A stretch of 64,000 nt of DNA from Nocardiopsis sp. TSRI0078. GTDB taxonomy: Bacteria; Actinomycetota; Actinomycetes; Streptosporangiales; Streptosporangiaceae. The DNA lies in the NCBI RefSeq assembly GCF_001905145.1, contig NZ_LWLB01000032.1:36622-100621 (forward strand), read 5' to 3'. Positions 44,231 to 52,703 of this stretch are shown here, one piece after another. Every line of letters begins with the position of its first letter. The stretch's first letter is position 1. Both the position numbers and the translations under genes were made by a program. A model generated the notes under the pieces. The model searched no databases. It was not told the DNA's origin and saw only the letters and a list, made by a program, of their open reading frames with translations.

Positions 44231-44950
44231 TCAGACGCGCCGCATGACTGCGACGACCTTGCCGAGGATGGTGGCGGCGTCACCGTTGATGGGCTCGTAG
44301 GCCTCGTTGCGGGGCATCAGCCACACGTGGCCGTCCTCCTCGCGGCGCAGCACCTTGACGGTCGCCTCCTCGTCCAGCAGCGCCGCCACGATGTCGCCGC
44401 TCTCGGCGTCCGGCTGCTGGCGGACCACCACCATGTCGCCGTCGGTGATCGCGGCGTCGGTCATCGAGTCGCCGACGACGGTGAGCATGAACAGGCGCCC
44501 CTCGCCGACCAGCTGGCGGGGCAGGGCGAGCACGTCCTCCACCGACTCCTCGGCCAGGATCGGCCCGCCGGCGGCGATCCGGCCGACCAGCGGCACGGCC
44601 GCGGCGCGCGAGGGGTCGATGTCCGCGGGGGCCACGGTCTGCCCGTTGGCGCGGCCGGGAGTGCGCAGTTCCACGGCGCGCGGCCGGTTCTGGTCGCGGT
44701 ACAGGTAGCCCTTGCGCTGGAGCACCTTGAGCTGGTGCGCCACGCTGGACGGGCTGGACAGGCCGACCACCTCCCCGATTTCCCTTATGGACGGGGGGAA
44801 GCCCCTCTCACGCACATAGCGCTGGATGCAGTTCAGCACGCTCTGCTGGCGCGCGGTGAGTTTGGGGGCTTCGGGCGTGGACCCGCCCGCGTTCTCCACT
44901 GGCGCAGGAACGGTGGCGGTGTCCGCGGTCCCGGGATTCTCCTCCGGCAC
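44231..44950 (-). CDS. lexA: SOS repressor LexA
   Basis: The protein has 239 residues. The N-terminal winged HTH includes [43 protein letters not shown]. The cleavage site is A127-G128 (GRIAAGGP), with catalytic Ser162 (VGDSMTDAA) and Lys199 (EEATVKVL). RecA-stimulated self-cleavage derepresses DNA-repair genes. GTG at 44950 follows GGAGG. The N-terminal ~25 residues are an unconserved acidic extension. An SOS box overlaps its own promoter at 45096-45113, so it is autoregulated. Confidence 0.95.
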   Translation of the reverse strand: MPEENPGTADTATVPAPVENAGGSTPEAPKLTARQQSVLNCIQRYVRERGFPPSIREIGEVVGLSSPSSVAHQLKVLQRKGYLYRDQNRPRAVELRTPGRANGQTVAPADIDPSRAAAVPLVGRIAAGGPILAEESVEDVLALPRQLVGEGRLFMLTVVGDSMTDAAITDGDMVVVRQQPDAESGDIVAALLDEEATVKVLRREEDGHVWLMPRNEAYEPINGDAATILGKVVAVMRRV

Positions 44951-45072
44951 GGCCGGGCCTCCTCGGCATTCGGTTCGGTCAGGGCCTGCTTGTGTGACTG
45001 GCCACCGCCGGCCCGCGACCGCGCCGACCTGGGGGTCTGCGTGATGGCGAAACCAGCGTGAAATCACGGTCA

Positions 45073-45113
45073 ACTTTAGTCGTTGCGCACGGTGATATCA
45101 AACAAGCGTTCGA
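45073..45113 (-). promoter_or_regulatory. lexA promoter with SOS box
   Basis: On the minus strand, TTGATA (45101-45096) and TAAAGT (45078-45073) are spaced by 17 bp. TCAAAC-AAGC-GTTCGA (45098-45113) matches the actinobacterial SOS box TCGAAC-N4-GTTCGA in 11 of 12 defined positions and overlaps the -35. Confidence 0.8.
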
Positions 45114-45206
45114 GGCCGGGGTAATTGCTCCCGCGCTTTTCGCGGCCAATTTCCGGCTCGTGCTTATGTGTGTACACGTGTTCACGCCGCGTTGTCCCCC
45201 GAATGC

Positions 45207-45222
45207 GCGGACAGGTGTCCGC
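45207..45222. repeat. Short perfect palindrome between lexA and nrdR
   Basis: GCGGACAGGTGTCCGC is a perfect palindrome 120 bp upstream of the lexA promoter. No role assigned. The surrounding stretch 45114-45470 shows no gene and no convincing cobalamin riboswitch. Confidence 0.4.
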
Positions 45223-45472
45223 GGGGCCTGTTTCGGTGTGATGCGGAAGGCACCTTCTCTCCTGCCGGTCCGGCCGAAATCCCGGTGGCGGGGTGGTCCC
45301 GGGTGCGGCGGGCCCTCGTGGTTCGCTGCGGGCGCGGTCGCCGGCGTTATCCTGGACCCCCGTGCCGGGCGCCCCCAGCGAGGCGGCGGGCACCGTATCC
45401 CCGCCCCCTCGCCGCCATCCGCCCCGCGGACCGCGTGACCGTTCACCGTGTCGGAACACGCCCCTGCCAGAG

Positions 45473-45560
45473 TTGCGTCGCGCGGCGCAGGCATCTAGGT
45501 TCGACCACAACATCTGGTGTTGCGAAAAGAGGCGATCGCCCAGAAGTTGTGGTTTAGTGG
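45473..45560 (+). promoter_or_regulatory. nrdR promoter with NrdR boxes
   Basis: TTGCGT (45473-45478) and TAGGTT (45496-45501) are spaced by 17 bp. CCACAACATCTGGTGT (45505-45520) matches the NrdR box consensus acaCwAtATaTwGtgt at 12 of 16 positions and covers the likely start site. A weaker second half-site (TAGTGG) lies at 45545-45560, 40 bp on. NrdR autorepression is strongly suggested. Confidence 0.7.
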
Positions 45561-45603
45561 TATCCAAGGGTTGTCGTTCGGTGAGAGAAGCAGGTGAACC
45601 AGG

Positions 45604-46086
45604 GTGCACTGTCCGTTCTGCCGTCATCCGGACACCAGGGTGATCGACAGCAGGTCCACCGACGACGGCGCGGCCATCCGGCGACGCCGGTCCTGCCCCG
45701 CCTGCGAGCGCAGGTTCACCACCCAGGAGACCGTCCTGCTGATGGTCGCCAAGCGCTCCGGGGTCACCGAGCCCTTCAGCAGGGCCAAGATCATCGCCGG
45801 GGTGCGCCGGGCCTGCCAGGGCCGCCCGGTCTCCGAGGACGCCCTCGCCAAACTCGGCCAGCAGGTCGAGGAGGAGATCCGCGGCCGCGGTCTGGCCGAG
45901 GTCCCGGCCCACGAGATCGGCCTGGCCATCCTCGGCCCGATGCGCGAACTCGACGAGGTCGCCTACCTGCACTTCGCCAGCGTCTACCGCGGCTTCGAGA
46001 GCCTCGCCGACTTCGAGGCCGAGATCGCCAGCCTGCGCCGGGACCGCGAGCCCGAGCCCGACACCCAGACCAGCACCACCGGGTAG
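45604..46086 (+). CDS. nrdR: Transcriptional repressor NrdR
   Basis: The protein has 160 residues. The N-terminal zinc ribbon is [15 protein letters not shown]...[10 protein letters not shown], and an ATP-cone follows ([28 protein letters not shown]). It senses nucleotide pools and represses ribonucleotide reductase genes. GTG at 45604 with AGGTG upstream. It is 147 bp before nrdJ, the usual actinobacterial operon. Confidence 0.95.
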   Translation: MHCPFCRHPDTRVIDSRSTDDGAAIRRRRSCPACERRFTTQETVLLMVAKRSGVTEPFSRAKIIAGVRRACQGRPVSEDALAKLGQQVEEEIRGRGLAEVPAHEIGLAILGPMRELDEVAYLHFASVYRGFESLADFEAEIASLRRDREPEPDTQTSTTG

Positions 46087-46233
46087 CGCCCTCCCGCGGC
46101 CGGGAGGCGACCGCGAGCGGGGCGCCGCCCCGGGGCGGGCACGGAGGAGGAGCACGTCCGGTCCCGCGCCGCCCCACGACAAGACGCCGCGCACGGCCGG
46201 CAGCCGTGCCGAAGAGGTAGGGGAGATTCCGCG

Positions 46234-49200
46234 ATGACGGAGACCGCCAGCGGTCCGACAGGACGCAAGGGCAAGGGGAGCCGCAAGGGGATGAAGATGA
46301 GGCGCGTCTTCACCTCCCCGGGCGTGCACCCCTACGACTCCCTGGAGTGGGAGCGCCGCGACGTCGTCATGACCAACTGGCGCGACGGCACGGTCAACTT
46401 CGAACAGCGCGGTGTGGAGTTCCCCGCCTCCTGGTCGATGAACGCCACCCAGATCGTGGCGAGCAAGTACTTCCGCGGCGCCGTGGGCACCCCCGAGCGC
46501 GAGTGGAGCCTCAAACAGCTCGTCGACCGCGTCGTCGGCGTCTACACCGACACCGGCCGCGAGCACGGCTACTTCGCCTCCGACGAGGACGCCGAGGTCT
46601 TCGACCACGAACTCAAGTACGCCCTGGTCAACCAGCTGTTCAGCTTCAACTCCCCGGTGTGGTTCAACGTCGGCACCGCCTCCGCCCAACAGGTCAGCGC
46701 GTGCCAGCCCTATGACGCGCTGGTCAGCACCCCGGCCGGTCTCGTGCCCATCGGCGAACTCGTGGAGAACGACGCGGTCGGCACCAAGGTCTATGACGCG
46801 CACGGCCTGACCCGTGTCGTGGCGACCAAGGCGAACGGCGTCAAGGATGTGCTGCGCCTCCACACCAAGGCCGGGTACACCCTTGACGTCACGTCAGACC
46901 ACCTGGTGTGGAGGGCGACGGGGAACGCACTCCACCATGGACGATTCCTTCCTGCGGGGGAACTCCGCCCTGGAGACACGGTGCAGTGGCACCGGCGTGA
47001 GGCATTCGGTGAGTCCGAGATCCGCTCACGGGACGTCGCGGAGGCGGCACTCGCGGGATGGCTCCAGGCCGACGGATTCGTCGGGCAGTACGAGGGCACG
47101 AACAAATCCTTGACCATCGAGGCGATGACCGTTACGCCAGCGGAACTGGAGTGGGTCACCTCCGCGTTGGACGAGGTGCTTCCCGGAGTGCACCGCAAGG
47201 AGACCCGCGTCAGGACCCAGGACGACACCCTGGACTGCCGACGGACCAGACTCTACGGGAACCGTCTCAGCGACTTCGTCGAGCGCTGGGGACTGCGTGT
47301 GCGCGGCACGGACATGGAGGTCCCTGACTTCCTGTTCACCGCCCCGCTGCCGGTTGTGCGCGGATATCTGCGCAGCCTCTTCCAGACGGAGGGCTATGTC
47401 TCCGACCGGGAGAGCTCGACCTTCCTCGGCCTGGACATGATCTCCGAGAAGCTGGTCAGGGGAGTCCAGCAGTTGCTCCTCCGGTTCGGGATCTTCTCCC
47501 GGGTGCGCCGGAAGGTGGAGCGCAGGGAGAACCGCCACGATCTCTGGTCGTTGGGGATCCAGGCTCTGGGAGAACGGGACGCGTTCCACGCCAGGATCGG
47601 TTTCGTGGACGAACGCAAGGCGCTCAAACTGGAGCAGAGCCTGGAAAGGCCGGGACTCGCGGCCAGGGAGACCAAGCGCCTGGAGATCGCCCGTATCGAG
47701 AACCTCGGTGCGATGGAGGTCTATGACATCCAGACCGAGAGCGGCGAGTACCTCTCGGGGAACCTCCGTGTGCACAACTGCTTCATCCTGTCCGTGGACG
47801 ACACCATGGAGTCGATCCTGGACTGGTACAAGGAGGAGGGGATCATCTTCAAGGGCGGGTCCGGCGCGGGTGTGAACCTGTCGCGCATCCGCTCCAGCAA
47901 GGAGCTGCTCTCCTCCGGCGGCACCGCCTCGGGGCCGGTCTCCTTCATGCGCGGCGCCGACGCCTCGGCCGGGACCATCAAGTCCGGCGGCGCCACCCGC
48001 CGGGCGGCCAAGATGGTCGTTCTGGACGTCGACCACCCCGACATCGAGGACTTCGTCGAGACCAAGGCCCGCGAGGAGCACAAGATCCGTGCCCTGCGCG
48101 ACGCCGGCTTCGACGTCGACCTGGGCGGCGACGACATGTTCAGCGTTCAGTACCAGAACGCCAACAACTCCGTCCGGGTCTCCGACGCGTTCATGCGCGC
48201 CGTGGAGACCGGCTCCGAGTTCGGCCTGACCTCCCGGACCACCGGCGAGGTCGTCGCCACCGTCGACGCCAAGGACCTGTTCCACCGCATGGCCAGGGCC
48301 GCGTGGGAGTGCGCCGACCCGGGCCTCCAGTACGACGGCACGATCCAGGACTGGCACACCACGCCCGAAAGCGGACGTATCAGTGCAAGTAACCCGTGTT
48401 CGGAATACCTCCATCTGGACGACTCGTCCTGCAACCTGGCCTCGATCAACCTGCTGAAGTTCCTGCGCGGGGACGACACCTTCGACGTGGAGAACTTCAC
48501 CAGACTCACCGAGCTGGTCATCACGGCGATGGACATCTCCATCACCTTCGCCGACTTCCCGACCGAGAAGATCGGCGAGACCACCCGCGCCTACCGCCAG
48601 CTCGGCATCGGCTACGCCAACCTGGGCGCCCTGCTGATGGCGACCGGCCACGCCTATGACTCCGACGGCGGACGCGCCGTCGCCGCCGCCGTCACCTCGC
48701 TGATGACCGGTACCGCCTACCGGCGCAGTGCCGAGCTGGCCGGGGTGGTCGGCCCCTACGACGGCTACAAGCGCAACGAGCAGGCCCACAAGCGGGTCAT
48801 GCGCAAGCACGCCGCCGCCAACGACGACCTGCGCACCATCGGCACCCTGGAGGAGCCGATCCACACCGCGGCCACCCGAGAGTGGGCCGAGTGCCTCAAG
48901 ATCGGCGAGCGCAACGGTTGGCGCAACGCCCAGGCGAGCCTGCTCGCGCCCACCGGAACCATCGGATTCATGCTCGATTGCGACACAACGGGCATCGAGC
49001 CGGACTTCTCGCTGGTCAAGTTCAAGAAGCTGGTCGGCGGCGGCTCCATGCAGATCGTCAACCAGGCCATCCCGCGCGCGCTCCGGAACCTGGGCTACCA
49101 GGACGAGCAGGTCGAGGCGATCGTCGAGTACGTGTCCGAGAACGGCCACGTCGTGGACGCGCCCGGCCTGCGCCCCGAGCACTACGAGGTGTTCGACTGC

Positions 49201-50154
49201 GCGATGGGCCGCCGCTACATCCAGCCCATGGGGCACGTGCGGATGATGGGCGCGGTGCAGCCCTTCCTGTCCGGTGCGATCTCCAAGACGGTGAACGTGC
49301 CGGAGGAGGCCGCGGTCGAGGACTTCGAGCACATCTACTTCCAGGGCTGGAAGATGGGCCTGAAGGCGCTCGCGGTCTACCGGGACAACTGCAAGGTCGG
49401 CCAGCCGCTGTCCACCGGCCAGTCGAAGGAGAAGGAGAGGGCCGAGCCCGAGACGGTGGCCGTCGAGGCGGCCCGACCGGTCCGGCGCCGCCTGCCCAAG
49501 AAGCGCCCGAGCGAGACCACGTCGTTCTCCGTGGGCGGGGCCGAGGGCTACATCACCGCGGGCTCCTACCCCGACGACGGCCTGGGCGAGGTGTTCATGA
49601 AGCTCGGCAAGCAGGGGTCGACCCTGGCCGGGGTGATGGACGCCTTCTCCATCGCGATCTCCATCGCCCTGCAGTACGGGGTCCCGCTGGAGACCTACGT
49701 GGAGAAGTTCACGAACATGCGGTTCGACCCGGCGGGCATGACCGACGACCCGGACATCCGCATGGCCCAGTCGGTGGTGGACTACATCTTCCGCCGCCTG
49801 GCGCTGGACCACCTGCCCTACGACGAGCGCGCCGCCCTGGGGGTGCTGTCGGCCGCCGAGCGCCAGGCGCAGCTGGCGGGTGAGGACCCGGCCCAGGTCG
49901 CCGCGCAGGTGGAGTCCTACGCCCAGTCCGCGGCCACCCACGGGTCGGGGGCCGCCGAGGCCCCGGCCGCCTCCCGGGAGGAGGAGCCCGCGGCGGCGGA
50001 GGCGCCCGGCGCGGCGCACTCCACCGCGGAGCTGGTGGAGGGCAAGGGCTTCGTCGCGGACGCGCCGCTGTGCGTCACCTGCGGCACCAAGATGCGCCCG
50101 TCGGGCAGCTGCTACGCCTGTGAGGGCTGCGGCGCCACCAGCGGCTGCAGCTGA
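46234..50154 (+). CDS. nrdJ: Adenosylcobalamin-dependent ribonucleotide reductase with intein
   Basis: The precursor has 1306 residues; the mature protein would have 947. It is class II ribonucleotide reductase, which makes dNTP precursors without oxygen using coenzyme B12. Key sites: first redox Cys (C157 of the intein junction, regenerated as extein Cys516), the radical/active Cys at 722 (NPCSE) and redox partner Cys at 733 (SSCNL), whose spacing of 11 is as in Thermotoga NrdJ. The GGSGAGVNLS region is visible. The C-terminal ribbon CVTCGTKM...CYACEGC probably shuttles electrons. ATG at 46234. An intein occupies residues 157-515. Followed by a strong terminator. Confidence 0.95.
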   Translation: MTETASGPTGRKGKGSRKGMKMRRVFTSPGVHPYDSLEWERRDVVMTNWRDGTVNFEQRGVEFPASWSMNATQIVASKYFRGAVGTPEREWSLKQLVDRVVGVYTDTGREHGYFASDEDAEVFDHELKYALVNQLFSFNSPVWFNVGTASAQQVSACQPYDALVSTPAGLVPIGELVENDAVGTKVYDAHGLTRVVATKANGVKDVLRLHTKAGYTLDVTSDHLVWRATGNALHHGRFLPAGELRPGDTVQWHRREAFGESEIRSRDVAEAALAGWLQADGFVGQYEGTNKSLTIEAMTVTPAELEWVTSALDEVLPGVHRKETRVRTQDDTLDCRRTRLYGNRLSDFVERWGLRVRGTDMEVPDFLFTAPLPVVRGYLRSLFQTEGYVSDRESSTFLGLDMISEKLVRGVQQLLLRFGIFSRVRRKVERRENRHDLWSLGIQALGERDAFHARIGFVDERKALKLEQSLERPGLAARETKRLEIARIENLGAMEVYDIQTESGEYLSGNLRVHNCFILSVDDTMESILDWYKEEGIIFKGGSGAGVNLSRIRSSKELLSSGGTASGPVSFMRGADASAGTIKSGGATRRAAKMVVLDVDHPDIEDFVETKAREEHKIRALRDAGFDVDLGGDDMFSVQYQNANNSVRVSDAFMRAVETGSEFGLTSRTTGEVVATVDAKDLFHRMARAAWECADPGLQYDGTIQDWHTTPESGRISASNPCSEYLHLDDSSCNLASINLLKFLRGDDTFDVENFTRLTELVITAMDISITFADFPTEKIGETTRAYRQLGIGYANLGALLMATGHAYDSDGGRAVAAAVTSLMTGTAYRRSAELAGVVGPYDGYKRNEQAHKRVMRKHAAANDDLRTIGTLEEPIHTAATREWAECLKIGERNGWRNAQASLLAPTGTIGFMLDCDTTGIEPDFSLVKFKKLVGGGSMQIVNQAIPRALRNLGYQDEQVEAIVEYVSENGHVVDAPGLRPEHYEVFDCAMGRRYIQPMGHVRMMGAVQPFLSGAISKTVNVPEEAAVEDFEHIYFQGWKMGLKALAVYRDNCKVGQPLSTGQSKEKERAEPETVAVEAARPVRRRLPKKRPSETTSFSVGGAEGYITAGSYPDDGLGEVFMKLGKQGSTLAGVMDAFSIAISIALQYGVPLETYVEKFTNMRFDPAGMTDDPDIRMAQSVVDYIFRRLALDHLPYDERAALGVLSAAERQAQLAGEDPAQVAAQVESYAQSAATHGSGAAEAPAASREEEPAAAEAPGAAHSTAELVEGKGFVADAPLCVTCGTKMRPSGSCYACEGCGATSGCS
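46702..47778 (+). mobile_element. Intein with LAGLIDADG homing endonuclease in NrdJ
   Basis: 359 residues begin at Cys157 (C-QPYDALV) and end ...NLRVHN before Cys516. The N-terminal splicing block B is TSDHLVW. Two dodecapeptide motifs, LAGWLQADGF (273-282) and RGYLRSLFQTEGYV (376-389), mark a LAGLIDADG endonuclease. The last block is MEVYDIQTESGEYL...RVHN/C. The ends allow standard Cys1/Asn/Cys+1 splicing. Codon use here is slightly less GC-biased than in the exteins. The insertion point is the redox cysteine motif QQVSA/CFILSV. Confidence 0.95.
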
Positions 50155-50175
50155 TCCGCCGGGCTCGGATCGTTC

Positions 50176-50214
50176 GGGGGAGGGGTACGGCGCCCGGCGC
50201 CGTGCCCCTCCCCC
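50176..50214 (+). terminator. Terminator after nrdJ
   Basis: GGGGGAGGGG (50176-50185) pairs with CCCCTCCCCC (50205-50214), with inner ACGGCG/CGCCGT pairing, followed by TTCCC. It lies 22 bp after the nrdJ stop. Confidence 0.75.
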
Positions 50215-50273
50215 TTCCCGTGTCGCGCGGGTGGGCTGCGTGCCGTCTCGGCGCGGAGCCGGGCGGGGACGCC

Positions 50274-50579
50274 TCAGTCGCGGCCGCGGTCCCCCGAGGC
50301 GGCCGCGACCGCGGCGGTCGCCGCGGTCACCCCCAGCACGGCGGGCCAGGAGCCGACCTTCCTCGCCAGCGGGTGGGCCAGTCCGAACGCGCCCGCGTAC
50401 ACGCCGGTGAGCGCGACCGCGGTGCCCACCCCCGAACGGCGCCGCCACGTCTCGAAGGCCGCGGCGCCGAACGCCGCCAGCACGGCCCCGCCCAGCGGTC
50501 GGTTGCCGGTCGTGCGGGCCACCGTGTAGCCGCCGAGCAGGCCTGCGCTGGTGAGGACGGCACTGGGTACTGCGGGCAT
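50274..50579 (-). CDS. Small membrane protein
   Basis: The protein has 101 residues with three to four hydrophobic segments (SAVLTSAGLLGGYTVAR, GGAVLAAFGAAAFETW, VALTGVYAGAFGLAH, AVLGVTAATAAVAAA). ATG at 50579 with GGGGGAG upstream. A small conserved-looking actinobacterial membrane protein without known role. The 300 bp to the next gene hold no other gene. Confidence 0.65.
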   Translation of the reverse strand: MPAVPSAVLTSAGLLGGYTVARTTGNRPLGGAVLAAFGAAAFETWRRRSGVGTAVALTGVYAGAFGLAHPLARKVGSWPAVLGVTAATAAVAAASGDRGRD

Positions 50580-50882
50580 GGTCGGCTCCCCCTCTGGTCA
50601 TGGCCGAAACCGGTGTGGTACGTGCGGGAACGACGTTATCCCGGTCGGTGAGCGACCGCACGCGGGCCTCCGGACGTGTGCGGCCGTGGTCCGCGGTCGG
50701 CCCCGGAACTGTGCTCCGTCACGCTCCGGACACAGACCCTGGGTTTCGGATGTCTCCCGTGCCAAGGTTGGCGCTGTCCACTATGGTTCGCCCGGTCGCG
50801 CAACCGGCCCCCGTCCGGAACCGGACCGCGGTACGCGGCGTCGAAGCAGGTAGTTCCCGTCTCCAGCAAGGAGTTCATGCCT

Positions 50883-52703
50883 ATGTCGTTCGCGCAGACC
50901 GTGCGCGGCGCGGCTGGTGCTGTCGCCCAGGGCGGCGACCCGCGCCAGGCGGCGTCCGACGCACTGCAACAAGCCACCGAGGGCGGTGGACTCGACCCAC
51001 GGGACTTCGTCGCCGCCCGTGAGCAGGGTGACTCCGTCGGAACCCGCATCGAGCAGAAGAGCACCTCCCTCAACAACGCGGGGGAGGCGCTCAACCGCAG
51101 CTACTACGAGCGCGGCGGCAGCGGCCCGCTCCACGTCATCTGCCCCATGGTGATCCCCCGCGGCCGTACCTTCGTGACGATGCTTCCGGCCATCGCGCTG
51201 GTCGTGCTCGGTGTGTTCGGTACCTCCACCGTCATGGCCTCGCAGGCGGTGACGGGCGGAAGCGTCCTGCTCAACCCGTTCTTCGGCATCCACTACTGGC
51301 TCATCACCCTCGCGGTCGCCGTGTTCATGTGGTGGCGCCAGGGCATGGTGATGGTGCCCGAGGGCTGCGAGGCGATCGTCACCCGCTTCGGCAAGATGGA
51401 GAACATCTACCAGCCCGGCCGGGTCACGCTCTTCAACCCCTGGAAGCGCGTCTCCTACATCGTCAACACCACCCGCGAGTACCCGTTCAACGCCCCGATC
51501 CGCTCGGCGCCCACCAAGAGCGGCGTGCAGGCCTCCATAGACCTGTTCGTGCAGTTCCGGATCGTCAACTCCACCGACTTCGTCTACACGCTGGGCGGTG
51601 TGAACGGCTTCCAGGAGAAGCTCAACAACGCGATCAGCGAGACCACCCGGAGCCTCATCTACGAGCAGGAGGCCTCGGCGATCTACGACATGGTCGGCGA
51701 CAACACCCAGAGCCTGGTGGAGCAGCTCAACCGCCAGTTCAGCGGGATCGTGGAGCTGACCAGCGCCAACATCACCCACGCCGAGCCCTCCAACCAGGAG
51801 TACCGGATGGACCTGGCGGCGCCGGAGATGGTGCGCGTGGCCAAGGACGCCTACACCTTCGAGTACGAGCTCCAGCTGCGCAAGGAGCAGAACGAGGGTG
51901 ACCTGAACAAGGAGCTGGCGACCCTCAACGAGACCCTGTCCGCGATCCAGGCCGACATCGCCCAGTACCAGGCGCAGATGGACACCGCGCTGGAGCGCGA
52001 GACCAACCGGGCCCGCTCCCTGGCCCACCAGCGCTTCGTCGAGGCCGAGTCCGAGGCCAACGCGAACGCCGCCCTCCTGCAGGCCCAGGCCCTGGACATC
52101 CGCGCGGTCAGTGCCGCCGAGGCGCCCGAGATCCTCAACTACCGCTTCCGCGAGAACCTCCTGGAGAAGCTGGAGTCGGTCGCCGACAGCCTGCCGCAGG
52201 TCCTGCGGATCGGGTCGGGCGACTCCGCCAGCGTCGACTACCTGCGTATCGCCCAGGAGATCATCGGCCAGGCCGACACCGCCCTGTTCTCCCAGGAGGA
52301 CATGGACGCCATCCGTTCCCGCCTGAGCGACATCCAGGGCCGTATCGCCGAGCGCGAGCAGGAGATCAACGAGCTGATCCAGGACGCCGAGAGCCCCAAG
52401 AAGGCCACGCCGGAGAGCGGCGAGGACCCGGGGGAGGACCGGGTGGAGGAGATTCGCCAGTCCGTCTCCGAACAGTCCATCGACGAGCGTCTGGCCGACA
52501 CCTCCCAGGAGCCCGGTGAGTCCTCCGAGGCCTACGGGAGGCACGGGGCTCCGCGGGAGGACGGGCCGCCCGCGGGCGCGCAGCCGCCGGCCGACGCCCC
52601 GCCGCCCTCGGGCGCGCCCCACCAGTCACCCGAGGACCCGCCCCTGCCGCCGTGGTCACAGCGCGGCCCCGAGGGTCCCGGCCCGAACCAGGGAGGTCAG
52701 TAG
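50883..52703 (+). CDS. SPFH (flotillin/prohibitin-like) membrane protein A
   Basis: The protein has 606 residues. A ~95-residue N-terminal part is followed by two hydrophobic helices (MLPAIALVVLGVFGTSTVMA and YWLITLAVAVFMWW), then an SPFH/band-7 domain (VPEGCEAIVTRFGKMENIYQPGRVTLFNPWKRVSYIVNTTREYPF), a long coiled coil rich in Glu/Gln/Ala and an acidic-to-Pro-rich tail. Such proteins form large membrane rings or scaffolds. ATG at 50883 has AAGGAG at 9 nt; an ATG at 50877 is too close to it. A paralog starts immediately after its stop, so they form one operon. Confidence 0.75.
   Translation: MSFAQTVRGAAGAVAQGGDPRQAASDALQQATEGGGLDPRDFVAAREQGDSVGTRIEQKSTSLNNAGEALNRSYYERGGSGPLHVICPMVIPRGRTFVTMLPAIALVVLGVFGTSTVMASQAVTGGSVLLNPFFGIHYWLITLAVAVFMWWRQGMVMVPEGCEAIVTRFGKMENIYQPGRVTLFNPWKRVSYIVNTTREYPFNAPIRSAPTKSGVQASIDLFVQFRIVNSTDFVYTLGGVNGFQEKLNNAISETTRSLIYEQEASAIYDMVGDNTQSLVEQLNRQFSGIVELTSANITHAEPSNQEYRMDLAAPEMVRVAKDAYTFEYELQLRKEQNEGDLNKELATLNETLSAIQADIAQYQAQMDTALERETNRARSLAHQRFVEAESEANANAALLQAQALDIRAVSAAEAPEILNYRFRENLLEKLESVADSLPQVLRIGSGDSASVDYLRIAQEIIGQADTALFSQEDMDAIRSRLSDIQGRIAEREQEINELIQDAESPKKATPESGEDPGEDRVEEIRQSVSEQSIDERLADTSQEPGESSEAYGRHGAPREDGPPAGAQPPADAPPPSGAPHQSPEDPPLPPWSQRGPEGPGPNQGGQ

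Noticed and set aside
45114-45472. Cobalamin riboswitch upstream of nrdR-nrdJ
   Set aside because: No convincing B12 box or ordered stems were found; only loose similarity near 45250-45320.
47026-50661. 1211-codon open frame antisense to nrdJ
   Set aside because: It mirrors the real nrdJ reading frame, has no domain and no ribosome site.
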